Assembly (NCBI GenBank): GCA_025936955.1
Contig: JAICSL010000023.1
Coordinates: 1-12,045 of the forward strand
Reading direction: 5' to 3'
Length of the DNA: 12,045 nt
Source: Nitrososphaeraceae archaeon
GTDB taxonomy: Archaea > Thermoproteota > Nitrososphaeria > Nitrososphaerales > Nitrososphaeraceae
Within the stretch, counting starts at the first letter, position 1. Each line of letters begins with the position of its first letter. The notes beneath the pieces are model-generated. The model did not search any database. It was not told the DNA's origin and saw nothing but the letters and a program-made list of their open reading frames with translations. Shown piece by piece: positions 1-7,051 of the stretch. The translations under genes and the position numbers were made by a program.

Positions 1-494
1 AAATCCTTAACTATGGATACTTTTTTCCCATTTACATCAACAGCATTTGCCACGAGCAATGCTGAAGGTGTATGCACATCAATTAATGCTTTGTAAACAT
101 CATCTGGATCCTTCAATAATCCTGTTGTTACTATCTGTCCATTTTGAACATATCTTAATTCTGCATAGAGAAGAGCGGATTTATCGGTTATCTTCAATTT
201 GACTACATTTTTACCTTCAACTAATGAATTAGTTAGAAATTCAACAACTGGAGAAGAGGCGGTTCGATTTCCATTAATAACGCTCGTGTTACTGGTGTTA
301 CTGGTGTTTTTGACAGGTTGCCCCATAGACAGTTGGGTAGATGGAGGTAGAGGCACCATTTGAGCGTTAGTTTCTATTATCTGTGCCTTTTCTCCAAGTA
401 TCTCGGAAAAAAACATAATAGTTAAAATAAAAAAGAGTGACACTGAAAATAGGGTATTAACTAAAGGATTCGATCCCATGTGCCGCATGTGCAT
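1..494 (-). CDS. Exported Ig-like-looking protein of unknown function, partial (C-terminus beyond left edge)
   Basis: Reading the minus strand from about 494 gives an uninterrupted frame to the window edge, about 160 residues without a stop. Three in-frame ATGs lie close together at 494, 488 and 479; I cannot decide between them, and the coordinates use the longest. The ATG at 479 gives MGSNPLVNTLFSV, followed by a hydrophobic stretch (LFFILTIMFF), so a signal peptide or N-terminal anchor is clear. Next comes a Pro/Ser/Thr/Asn-rich linker with three consecutive NTS sequons. After that comes a beta-rich segment (VEFLTNSLVEGKNVVKLKI, then YAELRYVQNGQIVTTGLL) that looks like an Ig-type or carrier-type surface domain, though I do not recognise a named family. 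It is divergent from the glycosyltransferase gene and shares a short A/T-rich promoter region with it. The gene is strongly supported; its function is unknown. Confidence 0.75.
   Translation of the reverse strand, partial: MHMRHMGSNPLVNTLFSVSLFFILTIMFFSEILGEKAQIIETNAQMVPLPPSTQLSMGQPVKNTSNTSNTSVINGNRTASSPVVEFLTNSLVEGKNVVKLKITDKSALLYAELRYVQNGQIVTTGLLKDPDDVYKALIDVHTPSALLVANAVDVNGKKVSIVKD
282..308 (-). repeat. Tandem 9-bp repeat encoding NTS-NTS-NTS
   Basis: On the plus strand the unit gttactggt occurs perfectly at 288-296 and 297-305, with a partial third copy on each side. Within the minus-strand gene it encodes three successive Asn-Thr-Ser triplets. Each is a potential archaeal N-glycosylation sequon in the linker after the signal peptide. 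Such repeats can change copy number by slippage without breaking the frame. Confidence 0.7.
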
Positions 495-541
495 TTGTAA
501 TATTAGCCTTAGGTTAATATATAGACATATATCCCTGACAC
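495..541. promoter_or_regulatory. Divergent A/T-rich promoter region with TATA-like boxes
   Basis: Only about 47 to 62 bases separate the starts of two divergent genes. The stretch contains ttaatatata (514-523) and acatatat (525-532), which read as archaeal TATA boxes in both directions. A box near 519 would place transcription starts about 27 bases away: near 492 on the minus strand, at the ATG cluster, and near 546 on the plus strand, at the ATG at 542. Both transcripts could therefore have little or no leader. This is inferred from spacing; no transcript data are available. Confidence 0.5.
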
Positions 542-2005
542 ATGAACAACTCTATAGCAGTAAAGATAGGAATGAAACAAGAAAAGCGATGGATGGTTCT
601 ATTTTATTTTATGGTAACACTCTGGGTAGTTTCTGTAGGCTCTACTTTAGCTCAGTGGATATACGGTATAAGTCCACTAGTGGACACAAATATTAGTCTC
701 TTCTATATTACTTTGCCGCTTTTATCCATTTATTTATTTTACTTTTTTGTAACAATTTTTATATTTTGTGTTTATTTGATAGGTTACAATAAAGTAAAGA
801 ATTACCAACTACGAAAAATTACAAAAGCTAGAGAGCAATTAAAGTCACCCACTCATAATGAAAAAATACTTCAATCTTTCCACCTAACAACCAGTAAAAG
901 CAATCATACCTTCGACGATTTATGTAGTATAATTATTCCCTCAAGAAATGAAGAAAATGTTATAGGAAATACAGTACGCCACTGCCTGTTACAGACATAT
1001 CAAAATATAGAAATAATAATTATATGTCACAACTGTGACGACAGGACATTTTATGAGGCACAAGTTAACGATATTAGGGTAAAGGCAGTTGATTTTAGAA
1101 CTAAAGAGTCTGGTAAAGGGGTGGCACTCAATGAAGGACTCAAAAGAGCAAATGGAAAGTATATTTTGGTACTTGATAGCGATGCAATGCTATCAAGAGA
1201 CTTTATAGAGACAGCTATTCCGTTGTTTGACGATAATTATGCAGCCGTTCAAGGCAGGTATGTACCAAGCAATAGAGATTATAATTTTGTTACGAGGCTG
1301 CTTGCATTAGAAGGAGATCTATGGTCAACATCTTATATGACTGCCAGGAGCTTTCTTGGTCAAGGGGTTTTCTTGGGAGGAACAGGGTATATCGTCAGGG
1401 CTGATGTTTTGAGTGAAGTAGGTGATTTTACCAATCATCTTGTAGATGATTTTGAGCTGAGTTGCAGGCTTTTAAAGAAAAAGCACAAGATAGCATTTGC
1501 ACCTCTTTCTATAGATTATGATGAAAAGCCCCCGACTTTTGATATTATGATTCGACAAAGGGCAAGGTGGGCTAAAGGCTTCATAAGCCTGTTAAAGAGA
1601 AGGGTCTTAAGACCCACCGATATACTGGGAAATATTTACTGGCTAGGGACAGTGGCAACAATGTCAAGTTTCTTGATATTACTAATTGCAGCATATAACG
1701 CGGTATATGACGTACTCTTTGGATATTATCCGTACATTTATGCCTTCGTTCCATTACAAACGTGGTTTCTTTTAATAGGATCTATAATGTCCATGCAGTG
1801 TCTGGTTCTAGTCAAACAGTACGGTTTGAAGAAAGGACTAAAGTACTCCAGGGATCTTCCAGCATACAATCTCTTTTCAATTTACGCATTTGCTGCACTA
1901 TTGAAGGCATTTTTTGTGAGATCATGGCAAAATACCAAGACATCTCATGGATTCGTGACCGATAAAGAAAGAGAACGGATTGAAAAAGTTGAAAATAGGG
2001 TCTAA
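542..2005 (+). CDS. Membrane-bound family 2 glycosyltransferase (cellulose/hyaluronan-synthase type)
   Basis: This 487-residue protein is likely to transfer sugar from a nucleotide-sugar at the inner face of the membrane, and may extend and export a polysaccharide. Two N-terminal membrane segments (about 18-42 and 52-82) precede the cytosolic GT-A domain (about 128-360). Its landmarks are IIPSRNEENV (131-140), GKGVALNEGL (191-200), the metal/nucleotide motif DSD (212-214), GGTGYIVR (279-286), the acidic VDDFEL (311-316, TED-like position) and QRARW (349-353). The last is the Q-x-x-R-W motif typical of processive synthases. Further membrane segments follow (about 371-392, 405-434 and 454-469). 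The domain order matches BcsA/NodC/HasA-like enzymes, but the substrate cannot be read from the sequence. The start is ATG at 542; ATG at 572 (MKQEKRW) is a good alternative, because a plus-strand transcript starting near 546 would exclude the first ATG. Product class is confident, polymer identity is not. Confidence 0.9.
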   Translation: MNNSIAVKIGMKQEKRWMVLFYFMVTLWVVSVGSTLAQWIYGISPLVDTNISLFYITLPLLSIYLFYFFVTIFIFCVYLIGYNKVKNYQLRKITKAREQLKSPTHNEKILQSFHLTTSKSNHTFDDLCSIIIPSRNEENVIGNTVRHCLLQTYQNIEIIIICHNCDDRTFYEAQVNDIRVKAVDFRTKESGKGVALNEGLKRANGKYILVLDSDAMLSRDFIETAIPLFDDNYAAVQGRYVPSNRDYNFVTRLLALEGDLWSTSYMTARSFLGQGVFLGGTGYIVRADVLSEVGDFTNHLVDDFELSCRLLKKKHKIAFAPLSIDYDEKPPTFDIMIRQRARWAKGFISLLKRRVLRPTDILGNIYWLGTVATMSSFLILLIAAYNAVYDVLFGYYPYIYAFVPLQTWFLLIGSIMSMQCLVLVKQYGLKKGLKYSRDLPAYNLFSIYAFAALLKAFFVRSWQNTKTSHGFVTDKERERIEKVENRV

Positions 2006-2062
2006 AGTAGTTGTTCCACAACCACGTTATTCGATTATTGTATACGATTGCTCAGATATTAC

Positions 2063-2097
2063 TGCTGCCTGTTTCAGCAACATATTTATTTCTTTTT
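2063..2097 (+). terminator. Possible terminator: small hairpin followed by T-rich tract
   Basis: A 5-bp stem, tgctg (2063-2067) with cagca (2075-2079), is followed by a T-rich stretch (about 2083-2097, ending ctttttg). It lies about 60 bases after the glycosyltransferase stop. Archaeal termination depends mainly on T-tracts, so the tract is the stronger part of the evidence. The stem is short and could be chance. Confidence 0.3.
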
Positions 2098-2190
2098 GCA
2101 AATCGTACGACTAAACCTTGTAATATGGATGGGATTAGGGATTTGTCAAGGAAGCTCCACATGGAGTGTTGAATAAGAGGAAAACACATC

Positions 2191-4875
2191 TTGAATAAAG
2201 TAATTATACCTCTTACCGTCGTATCAACTATTTTTGTCGCGTTTATATTATTGTCAGTATACACCTACTCGACATCCACACCAGCGAATTCAAGTCAGAA
2301 CTTGGAAAAAAATAGTAATACAGATGACAAAATAAATCAAAGTTTAACAAAAATCTATGGATGTACAAAGTTTGACCTTACCCTATCGCTCCACTGTGAC
2401 CCTTTATTGAATAATTTAGTAAGCTATGTCATACCAGGTAAATCATCGCTCACATATACTAACTCTGGTGATCCGGCTTACGTTGCAGGCTTTAACCGCA
2501 GTACAGGAGTATCAATGGTTGCCAGTAGAATGGAGGCTATCGACCTTTCTAATAAATCATCTAAATTTGATTCAGATAAACTCTCCGTATCCTTTTGGAT
2601 AAAGAATGCAAAAAAAGACCCCCAGCCATACGGTGCAGTTGTTTCACATACTAACAATAAGGGTACTGCAGGCTGGTCTATAGATGCGTCTACGTCAGGG
2701 TCAAATTCCTCTTCCCCAACAAGCCAATTTGTTTCTTTTTCAGTGTTCAATCAAATGGGACAACAGTTTACATCGCCTACTGCAAATATATCATCGGACG
2801 CCAACTTTACACACATAGTTGCAACGTTCGATGGATCATTTGTTAGAATTTATAGAAACGGGAATCTAGTTGGCAGTACTGAGTTTAAAGGACAGTACAT
2901 CTCTAATCCAGATTCGCCAATGACTATAGGCTCATCATCTTTTTGCTTAACATGTAATCGATGGTCTGGAGTCATAGATGATCTACGCTTCTATAACAAA
3001 AGTATAAATGAAAACGAAGTAAGAGGAATCTTTTCTAACGACACCTCAGCTAATGTTCAGAACGCTTTGGTAGGGCACTGGACTTTTGATGGTAGTTTAA
3101 ACGATACATCTGGAAATAATAATAACGGCATTCTGAACAGTTTGATAACAACTATTGCATTTGCACCCGATGGGAGGCTATTTTTTACACAGAAGGACAC
3201 TGGCAAAATTCAAATCATAAAGGACGGCAGATTATTGCCAACACCTTTTGCAACAATTTCTGACTCTTATGTTAATTGGGAACAGGGGCTACTTGGTTTT
3301 ACAATCGATCCAAAATTTACTCAGAATCACTTTGTATACTTGTACTATTCATCTATAGATCACAGGACTGGACAAATTTTTAACAGGGTGGTAAGATTTA
3401 CTGACAATAATAATCATGGAACCAACATGGTAGTACTTCTCGATAAGATACCTGCTTCTATGGGATATCATTCAGGAGGAGCGCTTGCATTTGGTGGAGA
3501 TGACAAACTATATATCGGAGTCGGAGATGCCACCGAACACGAATTTGCACAAGATCCGGGAATCCTCACTGGGAAGGTTCTTCGAATAAATAGGGATGGG
3601 ACAATTCCAGAGGATAATCCCTATAGAAATTCGCCAGTTTACACCATAGGTCACAGAAATATCTATGGTATCGCTTTTAATAGAAATAATACGTTAGGAA
3701 TAATAGCTGAGGATGGCGATTTTCATTACGATAAGATAAACCTAATTCAAAAGGGAGGCAACTACGGATTTCCAACATTAATCCCGCCAAATGTTCCTCC
3801 CGAACTATTCACCAATGTTTCTGCTATCAAACCATTGATAAGTTATTGGCAAACTATTACTCCCACACAAGCAATCTATTACACCGGTGACAAAATACCT
3901 CAATTCAAAGACAAATTTGTGTTTGGATCTTACAGAGGGCACATTTATGCTCTCACTATGGATTCTGAAGGTAAAAAAGTTATTGAACAGGAAAATATCG
4001 TATTGAACCATTATCCTTTTGAGCCAGTTATATCTATTGCACAATCTCCTTCTGGCGATATTTACTACGCCGGCTACCACATCTATAAATTAGATTCTTT
4101 GACTATGCATGATAAAAAACAGGAGCTATTTCCAATTGAAATAACCTCGCCATCCACCATTGGTATAAAAGATGTGCAAGTTTCAAGCACTGCAGGAAAA
4201 AACATAATTGATATTAGTACGTTTAGAAACAAGAGCCAAAACAATACTTCGTCAGAATTATTATCCAAGCCATCACCTCTTCTCCAGATTAATGTGCCTA
4301 GAGCAGTATTAGGAGATGTAGCTGCGGTGACAAGCTCTATAATACCAAAAAATGAGAGTAAACAGACACCTGCAACAACAGCAGTAAGATTTGTTGTTGA
4401 TGACAACTCGTCTTCAAGTGACAGTAGGATAAACCTACCTTTAAGAGATGTAAATTATCCACAGGTGTTATCTGTGACTGGGATATCAACAATAAAGGAT
4501 GCCAATAATTTAAAAACTACGATATATAATACCAATGCTTCGAAAAATCAGGTAGTTGCACTCAAAAATGGTACATCTAATTCACTTTTGGTTTCCATAG
4601 TTAAACATGCGGCAGATCCTAGTACCGATAAGCCCTACGATCCCTCACCATTAAATATAGCCACTGGTGCTACCGTTCAATGGATAAATAACGATTCTGG
4701 ACCTCACACTGTAACTGAGGGGGGCTCAGAACAAGACTCTTCTTCTGCAACCAAATTTGATTCAGGAATTTTTGGGCCCGGTCAAACATTCAAACATACT
4801 TTTGATCGAGCAGGAATATTCAATTATTATTGCACTATTCATCCGTTTATGACAGGGCAAGTTATTGTTAAGTAA
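2191..4875 (+). CDS. Exported LamG - PQQ-type sugar dehydrogenase - cupredoxin fusion protein
   Basis: This 894-residue surface protein starts with TTG, preceded by a purine-rich agagga about 9 bases upstream. An N-terminal hydrophobic anchor or signal (about 4-26) follows directly, which supports this start. The domains in order are as follows. A LamG/concanavalin-like domain (about 105-285) ends in WSGVIDDLRFYNKSINENEV. A fragment with the sequence of a LamG N-terminus (GHWTFDGSLNDTSGNNNNGI, 305-324) comes next. A glucose/sorbosone dehydrogenase beta-propeller (about 329-645) has GYHSGG, with His437 at the position of the catalytic base of soluble quinoprotein glucose dehydrogenase, then YIGVGD (451-456), GHRNIYGIAF (487-496) and NLIQKGGNYGFP. 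A Ser/Asn/Thr-rich linker (about 650-800) leads to a plastocyanin-like domain (about 800-894) with copper ligands His839, Cys881, His884 and Met887. It probably oxidises a sugar outside the cell and passes electrons to its own copper. The loop EDGDFHYDK departs from the usual N-G-P...G-D-E pattern, so activity is uncertain. Confidence 0.9.
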   Translation: MNKVIIPLTVVSTIFVAFILLSVYTYSTSTPANSSQNLEKNSNTDDKINQSLTKIYGCTKFDLTLSLHCDPLLNNLVSYVIPGKSSLTYTNSGDPAYVAGFNRSTGVSMVASRMEAIDLSNKSSKFDSDKLSVSFWIKNAKKDPQPYGAVVSHTNNKGTAGWSIDASTSGSNSSSPTSQFVSFSVFNQMGQQFTSPTANISSDANFTHIVATFDGSFVRIYRNGNLVGSTEFKGQYISNPDSPMTIGSSSFCLTCNRWSGVIDDLRFYNKSINENEVRGIFSNDTSANVQNALVGHWTFDGSLNDTSGNNNNGILNSLITTIAFAPDGRLFFTQKDTGKIQIIKDGRLLPTPFATISDSYVNWEQGLLGFTIDPKFTQNHFVYLYYSSIDHRTGQIFNRVVRFTDNNNHGTNMVVLLDKIPASMGYHSGGALAFGGDDKLYIGVGDATEHEFAQDPGILTGKVLRINRDGTIPEDNPYRNSPVYTIGHRNIYGIAFNRNNTLGIIAEDGDFHYDKINLIQKGGNYGFPTLIPPNVPPELFTNVSAIKPLISYWQTITPTQAIYYTGDKIPQFKDKFVFGSYRGHIYALTMDSEGKKVIEQENIVLNHYPFEPVISIAQSPSGDIYYAGYHIYKLDSLTMHDKKQELFPIEITSPSTIGIKDVQVSSTAGKNIIDISTFRNKSQNNTSSELLSKPSPLLQINVPRAVLGDVAAVTSSIIPKNESKQTPATTAVRFVVDDNSSSSDSRINLPLRDVNYPQVLSVTGISTIKDANNLKTTIYNTNASKNQVVALKNGTSNSLLVSIVKHAADPSTDKPYDPSPLNIATGATVQWINNDSGPHTVTEGGSEQDSSSATKFDSGIFGPGQTFKHTFDRAGIFNYYCTIHPFMTGQVIVK

Positions 4876-5161
4876 TAGAACATTCAGTTTGATCGGGATT
4901 TGGATAAGTCTAGATATTAATGTCATGCAATTTATGTTGACAGCAGCGGCCAAGAAATAAGTGTTGAATACTATGATGCCACAAAATATTCTAAATTAAT
5001 TATAATTATGGGATTAACAACCAAATTAGCATATCCTTTTGTTTTGTAATTGATACTTGAACTAACATGTTCTCAACATTAAGAGAAAGTTGATCAAACA
5101 AATTCACGCCAAAATTTCTTATTGTTCTCTATCAATCTATATAATATGGTGCACAAGCAAA

Positions 5162-5242
5162 GATAATGATAAAAAGAGATATTTTGATCTATATTTAACT
5201 ACGTACTTGGATAGATAAGTAACATATTAATATATCATTATC
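5162..5242. repeat. Perfect 10-bp inverted repeat upstream of the 5278 gene
   Basis: The sequence gataatgata at 5162-5171 is the exact reverse complement of tatcattatc at 5233-5242, with 61 bases between. The right arm ends just before the TATA-like element at 5249-5258. That position would suit a regulator site, but the arms are A/T-rich and a chance match is possible. Confidence 0.45.
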
Positions 5243-5248
5243 CTAATA

Positions 5249-5258
5249 ATTTTTATAA
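5249..5258 (+). promoter_or_regulatory. TATA-box-like element for a probably leaderless TTG-start gene
   Basis: The stretch tttttataat lies about 20 to 29 bases upstream of the TTG at 5278. That is about the spacing expected between an archaeal TATA box and the transcription start. No Shine-Dalgarno-like motif precedes the TTG (gcgaaaaac), which fits a leaderless transcript. Confidence 0.45.
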
Positions 5259-5277
5259 TGGGGTTATTGCGAAAAAC

Positions 5278-6939
5278 TTGCAAAGAATTTATTTCTCGTC
5301 TTTTATAACAATAATAATTATCTCTTCTATCTTTTTGTCTTCAGGATCATTATTTAATGCAGACACCCTAATGGCCATAGCAGCAACTGAGAATCAAGCG
5401 CATAATGTATCAGTTACTATTACAAATCCTCCGGGCCACAATCAAACGGTTCTAACAAAATCCATCATAATTAATGGCACAGCCACAGTAAATGGTGGTT
5501 CTGGGATCCAAATAGTAGAAGCATATGTCGCCAAGCTGCCATTCAATGGATCTGGTGATTATAGACCAACTAAACCAGTAGCAGCCGGAAATTGGTCCAA
5601 ATGGTCATTTCCTATTTTTCTAAATGATTCGGGATCTTATCTAGTAAAAGCAAGAGTTACAAGTAATGCAGGTGATCAGAACTGGGCAGACGTTACTATC
5701 GATTTACCAGAGCATGTATATAACAAGAAAGTTGCCTTCATTGAACCTACATTCACTTATGCAGCATACAGAACTCGAGCCTTTTATGACTTTTACGATA
5801 AGTATAGTTTCAAAGACGCGTGGTCTGCAAATAAAACGATAACTACTGATCTCAATTTACTTAGGGACAGACCAATACCTCATGGGCCGTTTCCATATTA
5901 TGCACACCCGACATTTTCTGATATTCCTTACATACATTACTTCAATGTTCTATTACAGCATGTGCAAAAGTATATGCCATCTCCAGTAACAAGAATGACA
6001 GATGTGGATGTCCATCAAGGCAAAATATTTCAAGCTGACGGAAGGAATGCGTATGATGTTTTATTTCTATTTCATAATGAATATCTTACTAGCTCAGAAT
6101 ACAATAATCTTAGACAGTTTGTGAGTAATGGCGGTAATATAGTATTCACAGAGGGCAACATATTGTACGCTGAAGTTAGTTATAATAAATCAAATGACAG
6201 CATAACACTTCTTAAAGGTCATAATTGGAACGTTAATGGAAGCGGTGCTACCCGAGGCATAGCCGAGAGATGGTTAAACGAGAATAAAGAATGGATGGGA
6301 AGTAATTTCTGGGTTGTTCCAAGTAATGTTACGGTGAATTTTAGAAATAACCCATTTAACTATACACATACTGAAGAACAATATGTTACTAATCCAAAAG
6401 CTAAAATATTGATTAATTATGAAACTACTTATTCATCTCAAGAATATCCTAACCCCACTATTGCAACGTACTACATGGATTACGGGAAAGGAAGAGTAAT
6501 AAACCTAGGAATTTGGGGACATATGGTAGCGGATAATAAAGCGTTTCTTAGTTATTTTGACAATACAATTATTCCACTTGCATTAGGTTCACCTTTGGAT
6601 ATGGCCCAAAAGAATATTTCCTCTAAATTAAACGTAAATATCAGAGATAACACTTCAACTTCAAGCATTCATACTACAAGGTTGCCTCCAGTAGTAGCAG
6701 AAGCCGCAGATGCATCTGGAGCAGTTGTCAATTACTCATTACCTTCTGCTCTTAATAATACCAATGCTCAATCTGGTACAGAATGTAAACCGCCTTCTGG
6801 TTCGGTATTTCCAATTGGAAATACCGCAGTCAAATGCATATCAAAACACAATAACAATAATGCTACTACTGAAATGGCAACATTTGCCGTAGAAGTTCTA
6901 GAACCCTCAAGCCCCTTCTTTTTTAATCCAGGCAGCTAA
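5278..6939 (+). CDS. Exported protein: Ig-like domain, ThuA/dimethylformamidase-like domain, HYR domain
   Basis: This protein has 553 residues and starts with TTG. No ATG or GTG lies in frame between the promoter element and the TTG, and the residues that follow form a good signal peptide (hydrophobic core about 7-22, possible cleavage after AIAA near 36). Residues about 43-143 form a beta-rich Ig-like or fibronectin-like domain. Residues about 150-437 resemble the glutamine-amidotransferase-like fold of ThuA and the dimethylformamidase large subunit. YDVLFLFHNEYLTSSEYNNL (259-278) and the following RQFVSNGGNIVFTEGN match their D-V-L...H-x-E-Y-x-T...G-G-x-L pattern. Residues about 469-542 are a HYR (hyalin repeat) domain with GAVVNYSLPSA, a paired-Cys pattern (Cys503 and Cys520) and FPIGNTAVKC. 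HYR domains usually serve adhesion or scaffolding. The fold suggests a hydrolase or binding protein at the cell surface, but I cannot name a substrate. The gene ends with a double stop (TAATAA). Confidence 0.82.
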   Translation: MQRIYFSSFITIIIISSIFLSSGSLFNADTLMAIAATENQAHNVSVTITNPPGHNQTVLTKSIIINGTATVNGGSGIQIVEAYVAKLPFNGSGDYRPTKPVAAGNWSKWSFPIFLNDSGSYLVKARVTSNAGDQNWADVTIDLPEHVYNKKVAFIEPTFTYAAYRTRAFYDFYDKYSFKDAWSANKTITTDLNLLRDRPIPHGPFPYYAHPTFSDIPYIHYFNVLLQHVQKYMPSPVTRMTDVDVHQGKIFQADGRNAYDVLFLFHNEYLTSSEYNNLRQFVSNGGNIVFTEGNILYAEVSYNKSNDSITLLKGHNWNVNGSGATRGIAERWLNENKEWMGSNFWVVPSNVTVNFRNNPFNYTHTEEQYVTNPKAKILINYETTYSSQEYPNPTIATYYMDYGKGRVINLGIWGHMVADNKAFLSYFDNTIIPLALGSPLDMAQKNISSKLNVNIRDNTSTSSIHTTRLPPVVAEAADASGAVVNYSLPSALNNTNAQSGTECKPPSGSVFPIGNTAVKCISKHNNNNATTEMATFAVEVLEPSSPFFFNPGS

Positions 6940-7007
6940 TAAAGTAAAGCTGCAAGAAGTGGTTATATATATCAGTACACGATAGATAGAGAAAACGTAA
7001 TTCATTA

Positions 7008-7029
7008 GCTATTTATGTATGATAAATAT
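7008..7029 (+). promoter_or_regulatory. Candidate TATA element upstream of the beta-helix gene
   Basis: Two A/T-rich TATA-like stretches (within 7008-7017 and gataaatat at 7021-7029) lie about 25 to 45 bases upstream of the ATG at 7052. The second would give a nearly leaderless message. A further TATA-like run, ttatatatatc, lies at about 6963-6973 and would leave a leader of about 55 bases. The sequence does not decide between them. Confidence 0.3.
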
Positions 7030-7051
7030 GAATTATTATTTCTGAGCATCA

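Larger units (their letters stand above)
4876..5277. other. Intergenic region (402 bp) without recognisable gene
   Basis: A/T-rich DNA between two plus-strand genes. The upstream gene ends TAA followed directly by an in-frame TAG. T-rich runs at about 5036-5050 (ccttttgttttg) could end its transcript. Near the downstream gene there is a perfect 10-bp inverted repeat and a TATA-like element, listed separately. I see no tRNA, credible small ORF or mobile element in it. Confidence 0.6.

Noticed and set aside
478..696. 72-codon plus-strand frame overlapping the start of the glycosyltransferase
   Set aside because: It lies in another frame over the start of a well-supported gene, crosses the divergent promoter, and its translation shows no domain.
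2155..2166. Near-palindrome ctccacatggag upstream of the fusion gene
   Set aside because: The arms are only 5 bp with a 2-base centre. It is too short to call an operator without comparative data.
4083..4406. 107-codon minus-strand frame inside the dehydrogenase-cupredoxin gene
   Set aside because: It is antisense to the linker region of a clear gene, and its composition looks like a mirror of the sense codons. No start context or family match was seen.
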